Shown here one piece after another: positions 35,450 through 47,838 of a DNA stretch of 64,000 nt. How positions within the stretch are numbered: the stretch's first letter is position 1; every line of letters begins with the position of its first letter. Below the pieces are notes generated by a model. The model did no database searches and was not told the origin of the DNA. It saw nothing but the letters and a program-made list of their open reading frames with translations. Position numbers and translations under genes: made by a program. Source of the DNA: Pithys albifrons albifrons (lineage: Eukaryota > Chordata > Aves > Passeriformes > Thamnophilidae); the NCBI RefSeq assembly GCF_047495875.1, contig NC_092479.1, positions 9,508,806 to 9,572,805 of the forward strand, written 5' to 3'.

Positions 35450-35595
35450 GATCCCCGGTGCCCGAAATGTCGTCCCTCGGGGAACCCCCTTGGGGAGCCC
35501 CGGCGCCCGAGGTGTCGCCCCTCGGCATCCCCTCCCTTCGGGGACTTCCGGTGCCCGAAATGTCGTCCCTCGGCCAACCTCCTTGGGGACCCCAG
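35450..35595. repeat. 45-bp repeat cluster 2 (about 3 units)
   Basis: Three units: AAATGTCGTCCCTCGGGGAA, GAGGTGTCGCCCCTCGGCAT and AAATGTCGTCCCTCGGCCAA types. Confidence 0.8.
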
Positions 35596-37404
35596 AGACC
35601 CCCAGAGGACACCCCCAGGGACTCCACAGGGACCCCCAGAGACCCCAGAGATTCCCAGACACTCCCAGGGACACCCAGGGACCCCCCAGGGACCCCCAGG
35701 ACGCTACAGAGATCTCCCAGAGAACCCCCAGTTTCCCCCAGAGACCCCCCAGAGACTGTCAGAGACCCCCAGACACCCCCAGACACCCCAGGGACCCCCT
35801 AGACCTCCAGACACCCCCCAGGGACTCCCAGACGCCCCCACGGACCCCCAGGGCCCACCCAAGGACCCCCCAGAGACCCCCAGAGACTCTCAGAGACCCC
35901 CCAGGGACCCCCAGAGAGCCCACTGGGACTCCCCAGGGACCCCCAGAGACTCCCCATAGATCACCAGGGACCGCCCAAGGACCCCCGCAGACCCCCAGAC
36001 ACCCCCAGAGACTCCCAGGGGCCCCCAGAAACTCCCAGAGATCCCTCAGGGACCCGCACAGACTCCTGAGGGACCCCCAGAGACTCCCAGACACCCCAGA
36101 GACTCCCAGAAACCCTCAGAGACCCCCCAGGGACCTCCAGAGACCGCAGAGACCCCTACGGATCCCCCAGGGCCCACCAGAAAGCCCCAGAGACCCCCCA
36201 GAGACCCCCCAGGGACCACCAGAGACCCCCCAGAGATTCTCAGAGACCTCCAGGGACTCCCAGACACCCGCCGAGACCCCCCAGGGACCCCCAGAGACTC
36301 CCCATAGATCACCAGGGACCGCCCAAGGACCCCCAGACACCCCCAGAGACTCCCAGGGGCCCCAGGAAACTCCCAGAGACCCCTCAGGGACCCGCAGAGA
36401 CCCCTGAGGGACCCTCAGAGACTTCCAGACACCCGCCAGGAACCCTCAGATGCCCCCAGAGACCCCCAGAGATCCCCAGAGACCCCCAGACCCCTCCAGG
36501 GAACCCCAGAGACCCCCTAGAAACTCTCAGAGACTTCCAGGGACTCCCAGACACACGCCGAGACCCCCCAGGGACCCCCAGAGACCCCCAGACACCCGCC
36601 AGGGACCCTCAGATGCCCCCAGAGACCCCCAGACCCCTCCAGGGACCCCTAGACACCCCGAGACACCCCCAGAGACCACCAGGGACCCCCAGAGACCCTC
36701 CAGAGACCCCCAGAGACTCTCAGAGATCCCCCAGAGACCCCACAGGGACCCCCAAGGACCCCCTAGGGATCCCCACAGGTCCCCAGAGACCCCCCCCTGC
36801 GACCCCCAAAGAACTCCCCTGGGGATCTCCTGGGACCCCCAAGAAACCCCCAGACACCCCGAGAGACTCCCAGAGACCCCCCAGGGACCCTCAGACACCC
36901 CCAGAGACTCATAGAGACCCCCAGAGACCCCCAGAGACTCTCAGAGATCCCCCAGGGACCCACGGGAACCCCTCAAAGATCCACCAGAGACCCCCCCTGT
37001 GACCCCCAAAGAACTCCCCTGGGGATCTCCTGGGACCCCCCAGAAACCCCCAGACACCCCCAGAGACTCCCAGAGACCGCCCAGGGACCCTCAGACACCC
37101 CCAGAGACTCCCAGAGACCCTCAGGGACCCCCCAGGGACCCCCATAGACCGCCCAGAGATCACGAGATGCCCCCCAGGAACCTCCAGAGACCCTTCCAGA
37201 GGTCACGAGAAATCCCTCCGAGACCCCCAGGGACCTCCAGAGACCCCCAGGGACCCACCTTGGGACCCCCAGAGGACCCCTGGGACCCACAGGAACCTCT
37301 CATAGATTCACCAGAGACCCCCATAGATCCCACAGAGACCTCCAGAGAACCGCAGAGACCAGCAGAGATGCTCCAGAGACACCCCAGAGACCCCCACTGA
37401 GATC

Positions 37405-37495
37405 CCCGGTGCCCGAAATGTCGTCCCTCGGGGAACCCCCTTGAGGACCCCCAGTGCCCGAAATGCCGTCCCTCGGCCAACCTCCTTGGGGACCC
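37405..37495. repeat. 45-bp repeat cluster 3 (2 units)
   Basis: Two units, the second with AAATGCCGTCCCTCGGCCAA. This is one of the two shortest clusters. Confidence 0.8.
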
Positions 37496-39494
37496 CAGAG
37501 ACCCCCAGAGGACCCCCCCAGGGACTCCACAGGGACCCCCAGAGACCCCAGAGATTCCCAGACACTCCCAGGGACACCCAGGGACCCCCCAGGGACCCCC
37601 AGGACGCTACAGAGATCTCCCAGAGAACCCCCAGTTTCCCCCAGAGACCCCCCAGAGACTGTCAGAGACCCCCAGACACCCCCAGACACCCCAGGGTCCC
37701 CCCTAGACCTCCAGACACCCCCCAGGGACTCCCAGACGCCCCCACGGACCCCCAGGGCCCCCCCAAGGACCCCCCAGAGATCCCCAGAGACTCTCAGAGA
37801 CCCTCCAGGGACCCCCAGAGAACCCACTGGGACTCCCCAGGGACCCCCAGAGACTCCCCATAGATCAGCAGGGACCGCCCAAGGACCCCCGCAGACCCCC
37901 AGACACCCCCAGAGACTCCCAGGGGCCCCCAGAAACTTCCAGAGATCCCTCAGGGACCCGCAGAGACCCCCTCAGGGACCCCCAGAGACTCCCAGACACC
38001 CCAGAGACTCCCAGAAACCCTCAGAGACCCCCCTCCAGGGACCTCCAGAGACTCCAAGAGACCCCCAGAGACCCTCACGGACCCCCCAGGGACCACCAGA
38101 AAGCCCCAGAGATTCTCAGAGACCTCCAGGGACTCCCAGGCACCCGCCGAGACCCCCCAGGGACCCCCAGAGACCCTCCATAGATCACCAGGGACCGCCC
38201 AAGGACCCCCACAGACCCCCAGACACCCCCAGAGACTCCCAGAGACCCCTCAGGGACCCGCAGAGACCCCTGAGGGACCCTCAGAGACTCCCAGACACCC
38301 GCCAGGAACCCTCAGATGCCCCCAGAGACCCCCAGGGACTCCCCAGAGACACCCAGACCCCTCCAGGGACCCCCAGAGACCCCCAGAGACCCCCAGGGAC
38401 CCCCAGAGACCCCCCAGAGACTCTCAGAGACCTCCAGGGACTCCCAGACACACACCGAGACCCCCCAGGGACCCCCAGAGAACCCCAGCCACCCACCAGG
38501 GACCCTCAGATGCGCCCAGAGACCCCCAGAGATCCCCAGAGACGCCCAGACCCCTCCAGGGACCCCCAGAGACCCCCAGAGACCCCCCAGGGACCCGCAG
38601 GGACCCCCAGAGACCCCCCAGAGACTCTCAGAGACCTCCAGGGACTCCCAGACACACGCCGAGACCCCCCAGGGACCCCCAGAGACCCCCAGACACCTGC
38701 CAGGGACCCTCAGATGACCCCAGAGATCCCCAGAGACCCCCAGACCCCTCCAGGGACCCCCAGACACCCCCAGAGACTCCCAGAGACCCTCCAGAGACCC
38801 TCCAGAGACTCTCAGAGATCCCCCAGGGATCCCCCAGGGACCCCCAAGGACCCCCTAGGGACCCCCACAGATCCCCAGAGACCCCCCCTGTGACCCCCAA
38901 AACAGTCCCCTGGGGATCTCCTGGGACCCCCCAGAAACCCCCAGACACCCCCAGAGACTCCCAGAGACCCCCCAGAAACCCTCAGACACCCCTAGAGACC
39001 CCCAGAGAACCCCAGAGACTCTCAGAGATCCCCCAGGGAGCCACAGGAACCCCTCAAAGATCCACCAGAGACCCCCCAGGGACCCCCAAAGAACTCCCCT
39101 GGGGATTCCCTCGGACCTCCCAGAAATCCCCAGACACCCCCAGAGACTCCCAGAGACCGCCCAGGGACCCTCAGACACCCCCAGAGACTCCCAGAGACCC
39201 CCAGAGACCCTCAGGGACCCCCCAGGGACCCCCATAGACCGCCCAGAGATCACGAGATGCCCCCCAGGGACCTCCAGAGACCCCTCCAGAGATCACGAGA
39301 AACCCCTCCGAGACCCCCAGGGACCTCCAGAGACCCCCAGGGTCCCACCTTGGGACCCCCAGAGGACCCGAGGGACCCACAGGAACCCCTCATAGATTCA
39401 CCAGAGACCCCCATAGGTCCCACAGAGACCTCCAGAGACCCCAGAGACCAGCAGAGATGCTGCAGAGACACCCCAGAGACCCCCACAGAGATCC

Positions 39495-40085
39495 CCGGTG
39501 CCCAAAATGTCGTCCATCGGGGAACCCCCTTGGGGACCCCCGGTGCCCAAAATGTCGTCCGTCGGGAACCCCCCTTGGGGACCCCCGGTGCCCAAAATGT
39601 CGTCCCTCGGAGAACCCCCTTGGGGACCCCCGGTGCCCGAAATGTCGTCCGTCGGGAACCCCCCTTGGGGACCCCCGGTGCCCAAAATGTCGTCCGTCGG
39701 GAACCCCCCTTGGGGACCCCCGGTGCCCAAAATGTCGTCCGTCGGGAACCCCCCTTGGGGACCCCCGGTGCCCAAAATGTCGTCCCTCGGAGAACCCCCT
39801 TGGGGAGCCCCGGTGCCCAAAATGTCGTCCCTCGGGGAACCCCCTTGGGGACCCCCGGTGCCCAAAATGTCGTCCCTCGGGGAACCCCCTTGGGCAGCCC
39901 CGGCGCCCGAGGTGTCGCCCCTCGGCAACGCCCACCTTCAGGGACTTCCGGCGCCCGAAATGTCGCCCCTTGGCAACCTCCCATCTGGGGACCCCCGGTG
40001 CCCGAGGTGTCGCCCCTCGGCAACCACCCCGTGGGGACCCGCGGTGCTCGAAATGTCGTCCCTCGGCCAACCTCCTTGGGGACCC
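39495..40085. repeat. 45-bp repeat cluster 4 (about 13 units)
   Basis: The most uniform of the large clusters: about nine near-identical units with CCCAAAATGTCGTCC(C/G)TCGG, then four diverged units with GAGGTGTCGCCCCTCGGCAA-like cores. Confidence 0.85.
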
Positions 40086-41364
40086 CAGAGACCCCCAGAG
40101 GACCGCCCCCGGGACTCCACAGGGACCCCCAGAGACCCCAGAGATTCCCAGACACTCCCAGGGACACCCAGGGACCCCCCAGGGACCCCCAGGACGCTAC
40201 AGAGATCTCCCAGAGAACACCCAGTTTCCCCCAGAGATCCCCCAGAGACTGTCAGAGACCCCCAGACACCCCCAGACACCCCAGGGACCCCCCTAGACCT
40301 CCAGACACCCCCCAGGGACTCCCAGACGCCCCCACGGACCCCCAGGGTCCCCCCAGGGACCCCCCAGAGACTCTCAGAGACCCCCCAGGGACCCCCAGAG
40401 AGCCCACTGGGACTCCCCAGGGACCCCCAGAGACCCCCCCATAGATCACCAGGGACCGCCCAAGGACCCCCGCAGACCCCCAGACACCCCCAGAGACTCC
40501 CAGGGGCCCCCAGAAACTCCCAGAGATGCCTCAGGGACCCGCAGAGACCCCTCAGGGACCCCCAGAGACTTCCAGACACCCCAGAGACTCCCAGAAACCC
40601 TCAGAGACCACCCAGGGACCTCCAGAGACCTCAGAGACTCAAAGAGACCCCCAGAGACCCCCACGGAGACCCCCAGGGACCACCAGAAAGCCCCAGAGAC
40701 CCCCCAGGGACCACCAGAGACCCCCAGAGATTCTCAGAGACCTCCAGGGACTCCCAGACACCCGCCGAGACCCCCCAGGGACCCCCAGAGACTCCCAGGG
40801 ACCCCCAGAGACCCTAGAGACTCCCAGGGACCTTCAGAAACCCCCACGGAGACCCCCAGGGACCACCAGAAAGCCCCAGAGACCCCCCAGAGATTCTCAG
40901 AGACCTCCAGGGCCTCCCAGACACCCCCAGAGACCCCCAGAGACCCCCAGGGACCCCCAGAGACCCTCCAGGGACCCCCAGAGACTCTCAGAGATCCCCC
41001 AGAGACCCCACAGGGACCCCCAAGGACCCTCTATGGACCCCCATAGATCCTCAGAGACCCCCCCTGTGACCCCCAAAGAACTCCCCTGAGGATCTCCTGG
41101 GACCCCCCAGAAACCCCCAGACACCCCCAGAGACTCCCAGAGACCCCCCAGGGACCCTCAGACACCCCCAGAGACTCAGAGATCCCCCAGGGACCTCCAG
41201 AGACCCCCAGGGACCCACCTTGGGACCCCCAGAGGACCCCAGGGACCCACAGGAACCTCTCATAGATCCACCAGAGACCCCCATAGATCCCACAGAGACC
41301 TCCAGAGAACCCCAGAGACCACCAGAGATGCTCCAGAGACACCCCAGAGACCCCCACAGAGATC

Positions 41365-41460
41365 CCCGGTGCCCGAAATGTCGTCCCTCGGACAACCCCC
41401 TTGGGGACCCCCGGTGCCCGAAATGCCGTCCCTCGGCCAACCTCCTTGGGGACCCCAGAG
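41365..41460. repeat. 45-bp repeat cluster 5 (2 units)
   Basis: Two units with AAATGTCGTCCCTCGGACAA and AAATGCCGTCCCTCGGCCAA. Confidence 0.8.
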
Positions 41461-42994
41461 ACCCCCAGAGGACCCCCCCCAGGGACTCCACAGGGACCCC
41501 CAGAGACCCCAGAGATTCCCAGACACTCCCAGGGACCCCCCAGGGATCCCCAGGACGCTACAGAGATCTCCCAGAGAACCCCCAGTTTCCCCCAGAGACC
41601 CCCCAGAGACTGTCAGAGACCCCCAGACACCCCCAGACACCCCAGGGTCCCCCCTAGACCTCCAGACACCCCCCAGGGACTCCCAGACGCCCCCACGGAC
41701 CCCCAGGCCCCCCCAAGGATCCCCCAGAGACCCCCAGAGACTCTCAGAGACCCCCCAGGGACCCCCAGAGAGCCCACTGGGACTCCCCAGGGACCCCCAG
41801 AGACTCCCCATAGATCAGCAGGGACCGCCCAAGGACCCCCGCAGACCCCCAGACACCCCCAGAGACTCCCAGGGGCCCCCAGAAACTCCCAGAGATCCCT
41901 CAGGGACCCGCAGAGACCCTTCAGGGACCCCCAGAGACTTCCAGACACCCCAGAGACTCCCAGAAACCCTCAGAGACCACCCAGGGACCTCCAGAGACCC
42001 CAGAGACTCCAAGAGACCCCCAGAGACCCCCACGGAGACCCCCAGGGACCACCAGAAAGCCCCAGAGACCCCCCAGAGACCCCATAGGGACCACCAGAGA
42101 CCCCCCAGAGATTCTCAGAGACCTCCAAGGACTCCCAGACACCCGCCGAGACCCCCCAGGGACCCCCAGAGACCCTCCATAGATCACCAGGGACCGCCCA
42201 AGGACCCCCACAGACCCCCAGACACCCCCAGAGACTCCCAGGGGCCCCCGGAAACTCCCAGAGACCCCTCAGGGACCTGGAGAGACCCCTGAGGGACCCC
42301 CAGAGACTTCCAGACACCCGCCAGGAACCCTCAGATGCCCCCAGAGACCCCCAGAGATCCCCAGAGACCCGCAGAGACCCCCCAGAGACTCTCAGAGACC
42401 TCCAGGGACTCCCAGACACACGCCGAGACCCCCCAGGGACCCCCAGAGACCCCCAGACACCCGCCAGGGACCCTCAGATGCGCCCAGAGACCCCCAGAGA
42501 TCCCCAGAGATGCCCAGACCCCTCCAGGGACCCCCAGACACCCTCAGAGACCCCCAGAGACCCAGAGACCCTCCAGAGACCCCCAGAGACTCTCAGAGAT
42601 CCCCCAGAGACCCCACAGGGACCCCCAAGGTCCCCCTATGGACCCCCACAGATCCCCAGAGACCCCCCCTGTGACCCCCAAAGAACTCCCCTGGGGACCC
42701 CCAGAAACCCCCAGACACCCCCAGAGACTCCCAGAGACCCCCCAGGGACCCTCAGACACCCCCAGAGACTCTCAGAGATCCCCCAGGGACCCACAGGAAC
42801 CCCTCAAAGATCCACCAGAGACCCACCAGGGACCCTCAGGGACCCACCTTGGGACCCCCAGAGGACCCCAGGGACCCACAGGAACCTCTCATAGATCCAC
42901 CAGAGACCCCCATAGATCCCACAGAGACCTCCAGAGAACCCCAGAGACCACCAGAGATGCTCCAGAGACACCCCAGAGACCCCCACTGAGATCC

Positions 42995-43270
42995 CCGGTG
43001 CCCGAAATGTCGTCCCTCGGGGAACCCCCTTGGGGACCCCCGGTGCCCGAAATGTCGTCCCTCGGGGAACCCCCTTGGGGAGCCCCGGCGCCCGAGGTGT
43101 CGCCCCTCGGCAGCCCCTCATTTCGGGGACTTCCGGCGCCCGAAATGTCGCCCCTCGGCAACCACCCCGTGGGGAGCCCCGGTGCCCGAAATGTCGTCCC
43201 TCGGACAACCCCCTTGGAGACCCCCGGTGCCTGAAATGCTGTCCCTCGGCCAACCTCCTTGGGGACCCCA
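42995..43270. repeat. 45-bp repeat cluster 6 (about 6 units)
   Basis: Six units mixing the AAATGTCGTCC and GAGGTGTCGCC core types. It ends with an AAATGCTGTCCCTCGGCCAA unit. Confidence 0.8.
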
Positions 43271-44904
43271 GAGACCCCCAGAGGACCCCCCCAGGGACTC
43301 CACAGGGACCCCCAGAGACCCCAGAGATTCCCAGACACTCCCAGGGACACCCAGGGACCCCCCAGGGACCCCCAGGACGCTACAGAGATCTCCCAGAGAA
43401 CCCCCAGTTTCCCCCAGAGACCCCCCAGAGACTGTCAGAGACCCCCAGACACCCCCAGACACCCCAGGGACCCCCCTAGACCTTCAGACACCCCCCAGGG
43501 ACTCCCAGACGCCCCCACGGACCCCCAGGGTCCCCCCAGGGACCCCCCAGGGACCCCCAGAGACTCTCAGAGACCCCCCAGGGACCCCCAGAGAGCCCAC
43601 TGGGACTCCCCAGGGACCCCCAGAGACTCCTCATAGATCACCAGGGACCGCCCAAGGACCCCCGCAGACCCCCAGAGACTCCCAGGGGCCCCCAGAAACT
43701 CCCAGAGATCCCTCAGGGACCCGCAGAGACCCCTCAGGGACGCCCAGAGACTTCCAGACACTCCAGAGACTCCCAGAAACCCTCAGAGACCCCCCCCCAG
43801 AGACCCCAGAGACTCCAAGAGACCCCCAGAGACCCCCATGGACCCCCCAGGGACCACCAGAAAGCCCCAGAGACCCCCCAGAGACCCCCCAGGGACCACC
43901 AGAGACCCTCCATAGATCACCAGGGACCGCCCAAGGACCCCCAGGGACCCCCAGACACCCCCAGAGACTCCCAGGGGCCACCAGAAACTCCCAGAGACCC
44001 CTCAGGGACCCGCACAGACCCCTCAGGGACCCCAGAGACTCCCAGACACCCGCCAGGAAACCTCAGATGCCCCCAGAGACCCCCAGAGATCCCCAGAGAC
44101 CCCCAGAGACCTCCAGGGATCCCCAGACACCCGCAGGGACCCCCAGGGACCCCCAGAGACCCCCAGAGATCCCCAGAGACCCCCAGACCCCTCCAGGGAC
44201 CCCCAGAGACTCTCAGATATCCCCCAGGGATCCCACAGGGACCGCGAAGGACCCCCTAGGGATCCCCACAGATCCCCAGAGAGCCCCCCTGTGACCCCCA
44301 AAACAGTCCCCTGGGGATCTCCTGGGACCCCCCAGAAACCCCCAGACACCCCCAGAGACTCCCAGAGACCCCCCAGGGACCCTCAGACATCCCCAGAGAC
44401 TCATAGAGACCCCCAGAGACCCCCAGAGACTCTCAGAGTTCCCCCAGGGACCTACAGGAACCCCTCAAAGATCCACCAGAGACCCCCCAGGGACCCCCAA
44501 AGAACTCCCCCGGGGATTCCCTCGGACCCCCCAGAAATCCCCAGACACCCCCAGAGACTCTCAGAGATCCCCCCCAGGGACCCTCAGACACCCCCAGAGA
44601 CTCCCAGAGACCCCCAGAGACCCTCAGGGCCCCCTCCAGGGACCCCCATAGACCGCCCAGAGATCACGAGATGCCCCCCAGGGACCTCCAGAGACCCCTC
44701 CAGAGATCACGAGAAACCCCTCTGAGACCCCCAGGGACCTCCAGAGACCCCCGGGGACCCACCTTGGGACCCCCAGAGGACCCCAGGGACCCACAGGAAC
44801 CCCTCATAGATCCACCAGAGACCCCCATAGGTCCCACAGAGACCTCCAGAGAACCCCCGAGACCAGCAGAGATGCTCCAGAGACACCCCAGAGACCCCCA
44901 CAGA

Positions 44905-45400
44905 GATCCCCGGTGCCCAAAATGTCGTCCCTCGGACAACGCCCTTGGGGACCCCCGGTGCCCGAAATGTCGTCCCTCGGGGAACCCCCTTGGGGACCCC
45001 CGGTGCCCAAAATGTCGTCCGTCGGGAACCCCCCTTGGGGACCCCCGGTGCCCAAAATGTCGTCCCTCGGAGAACCCCCTTGGGGACCCCCGGTGCCCAA
45101 AATGTCGTCCGTCGGGAACCCCCCTTGGGGACCCCCGGTGCCCAAAATGTCGTCCCTCGGGAACCCCCCTTGGGGACCCCCGGTGCCCAAAATGTCGTCC
45201 CTCGGGAACCCCCCTTGGGGACCCCCGGTGCCCAAAATGTCGTCCCTCGGAGAACCCCCTTGGGGACCCCCGGTGCCCAAAATGTCGTCCCTCGGGGAAC
45301 CCCCTTGGGGAGCCCCGGCGACCGAGGTGTCGCCCCTCGGCAACCACCCCGTGGGGGCCCCCGGTGCCCGAAATGCCGTCCCTCGGCCAACCTCCTTGGG
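44905..45400. repeat. 45-bp repeat cluster 7 (about 11 units)
   Basis: About nine near-identical CCCAAAATGTCGTCC units and two diverged end units. Its order of variants closely resembles cluster 4. Confidence 0.85.
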
Positions 45401-46918
45401 GACCCCAGAGACCCCCAGAGGACCCCCCCAGGGACTCCACAGGGACCCCCAGAAACCCCAGAGATTCCCAGACACTCCCAGGGACCCCCAGGACACGACA
45501 GAGATCTCCCAGAGAACCCCCAGTTTCCCCCAGAGACCCCCCAGAGACTGTCAGAGACCCCCAGACACCCCCAGACACCCCAGGGATCCCCCTAGACCTC
45601 CAGACACCCCCCAGGGACTCCCAGACGCCCCCACGGACCCCCAGGGCCCACCCAAGGACCCCCCAGAGACCCCCAGAGACTCTCAGAGACCCCCCAGGGA
45701 CCCCCAGAGAGCCCACTGGGACTCCCCAGGGACCCCCAGAGACTCCCCATAGATCACCAGGGACCGCCCAAGGACCCCCGCAGACCCCCAGACACCCCCA
45801 GAGACTCCCAGGGGCCCCCAGAAACTCCCAGAGATGCCTCAGGGACCCGCAGACACCCCTCAGGGACCCCCAGAGACTTCCAGACACCCCAGAGACTCCC
45901 AGAAACCCTCAGAGACCCCCCAGGGACCTCCAGAGACCCCAGAGACCCCCACGGAGACCCCCAGGGACCACCAGAAAGCCCCAGAGACCCCCCAGAGACC
46001 TGCTAGGGACCACCAGAGACCCCCCAGAGATTCTCAGAGACCTCCAAGGACTCCCAGACACCCGTCGAGACCCCCCAGGGACCCCCAGAGACCCTCCATA
46101 GATCACCAGGGACCGCCCAAGGACCCCCACAGACCCTGAGACACCCCCAGAAACTCCCAGAGACCCCTCAGGGACCTGGAGAGACCCCTGAGGGACCCCC
46201 AGAGACTTCCAGACACCCGCCAGGAACCCTCAGATGCCCCCAGAGACCCCCAGAGATCCCCAGAGACCCCCAGACCCCTCCAGGGACCCCCAGAGACCCG
46301 CAGGGACCCCCAGGGACCCCCCAGAGACCCCCCAGAGACTCTCAGAGACCTCCAGGGACTCCCAGACACACGCCGAGACGCCCCAGGGACCCCCAGAGAC
46401 CCCCAGACACCCGCCAGGGACCCTCAGATGCCCCCAGAGACCCCCAGAGATCCCCAGAGACCCCCAGACCCCTCCAGGGACCCCCAGACACCCTCAGAGA
46501 CCCCCAGAGACCCCCAGGGACCCCCAGGGACCCTCCAGAGACCCCCAGAGACTCTCAGAGATCCCCCAGAGACCCCACAGGGACCCCCAAGGACCCCCTA
46601 TGGACCCCCACAGATCCCCAGAGACCCCCCATGTGACCCCCAAAGAACTCCCCTGGGGATCCCCTCGGACCCCCCAGAAATCCCCAGACACCCCCAGAGA
46701 CTCCCAGAGACCCCCCAGGGACCCTCAGACACCCCCAGAGACTCCCAGAGACCCCCAGAGACCCTCAGAGACCCACCTTGGGACCCCCAGAGGACCCCAG
46801 GGACCCACAGGAACCTCTCATAGATCCACCAGAGACCCCCATAGATCCCACAGAGACCTCCAGAGAACCCCAAAGACCACCAGAGATGCTCCAGAGACAC
46901 CCCAGAGACCCCCACAGA

Positions 46919-47638
46919 GAACCCCGGTGCCCGAAATGTCGTCCCTCGGAAACCCCCCTTGGGGACCCCCGGTGACCAAAATGTCGTCTGTCGGGAACCC
47001 CCCTTGGGGACCCCCGGTGCCCGAAATGTTGTCCCTCGGCAACTCCCCTTGGGGACCCCCGGTGCCCGAAATGTCGTCCCTCGGCAACCCCCCTTGGGGA
47101 CCCCCGACGCAGAAAATGTCGTCCCTTGGCCCTTCCGCAGTGCCCAAAATGTCGTCCCTCGGCAACTCCCCCGTCGGGACCCCCTAGGTGCCCAAAATGT
47201 CGATTCTCTCGGGAACACCCCTTAGGGAACCCGGCGGCCGAGGCGCCGCCCCTCAGCCAGTCCCCCTTGGGGAACCCTGGCGCCCCAGCTGCCGCTCCTC
47301 GGCAAGCCCCCCTTGGGGAGCCCGGGCGCCCGAGGCACCGCACCTGGGCCAGCCCCCTCTTGGGAATCCCCGGCGCCCGAGGGGCCGCCCCTCGGCAAGC
47401 CCCGCCTTAGGGACGTCCGGCGCCCGAGGCACCGCCCCTCGGCCAGCCCCCCTTGGGGACGCCGGCGCACGAGGAGCCGCCCCTCGCCCAGCCCCCGTTT
47501 CTTAACCCCCCGGCGCCCGAGGCGGCGCCCCTCGCCCAGCTCCCACTTGGGGACCCCCGGCCCCCGAGACGACTCCCCTCGGCGAGACCCCCTTGGGGAC
47601 ACCCGGAGCCTGAGGTGTCACCCTTCGGCGACCCCACC
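46919..47638. repeat. 45-bp repeat cluster 8 (about 16 units), diverged and CpG-rich
   Basis: The first six or so units resemble the other clusters. From about 47,220 the units become GC-richer, with GGCGCCCGAGG...CCGCCCCTCGGC cores and many CpGs. The cluster abuts the 189-bp satellite at 47,639 with no intervening C-rich 10-bp block. Confidence 0.85.
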
Positions 47639-47838
47639 TTTTCCCTGGGCGCAAAGCTCGACGGCGCGGGCCACGTGCAGGTCTGGGAAAGTGCCATTTT
47701 TCAGCCCAGAATTCCAGATGGACGAAGATTCCTGCCAGGGAAAAAGTACCAGGACAGAAAGCAATTTCTCCTTTTCTAGGGTCAATAGGGCCCTATCATT
47801 GGCACCTGAGAGGGCCAGGTTGCCTCCTTTTCCCTGGG
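47639..47838. repeat. Diverged edge unit of the 189-bp satellite
   Basis: TTTTCCCTGGG recurs at 47,639 and 47,828, exactly 189 bp apart, with a full satellite unit between. It differs from the array consensus at roughly 17 positions, much more than internal units do. The unit is split from the rest of the array by the LTR at 47,839. Confidence 0.92.
47833..47838. repeat. Target-site duplication CCTGGG (left copy)
   Basis: The 6-bp word directly before the LTR terminus TGTCACAG. It is repeated at 48,446-48,451, and together the two copies restore the normal satellite sequence across the insertion. Confidence 0.9.

Larger units (their letters stand above)
33290..47638. repeat. 14.4-kb compound C-rich array with 1.4-2.6 kb higher-order units
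   Basis: Two repeat classes alternate. One is long blocks of ~10-bp units, consensus GACCCCCAGA with variants GGGACCCCCA and GACTCCCAGA. The other is clusters of a 45-bp unit (TTGGGGACCCCCGGTGCCC then AAAATGTCGTCCCTCGGGGA). A landmark segment containing CTACAGAGATCTCCCAGAGA follows each cluster and recurs near 33,629, 35,705, 37,608, 40,198, 41,558, 43,381 and (as GACAGAGATCTCCC) 45,498. This defines about seven higher-order units with spacings of roughly 2,080, 1,900, 2,590, 1,360, 1,820 and 2,120 bp, plus a partial eighth. The minus strand is extremely G-rich. The long open frames on both strands translate to Pro-Arg-Asp-Gln or Gly-Ser-Trp-Leu low-complexity and are by-products of the repeat. 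Confidence 0.92.

Noticed and set aside
33267..47187. Proline-rich open frames of 200-480 codons in the C-rich array
   Set aside because: Overlapping frames on both strands are equally open and translate to low-complexity repeats that switch frame with each indel. No start, splice or domain signal was found.
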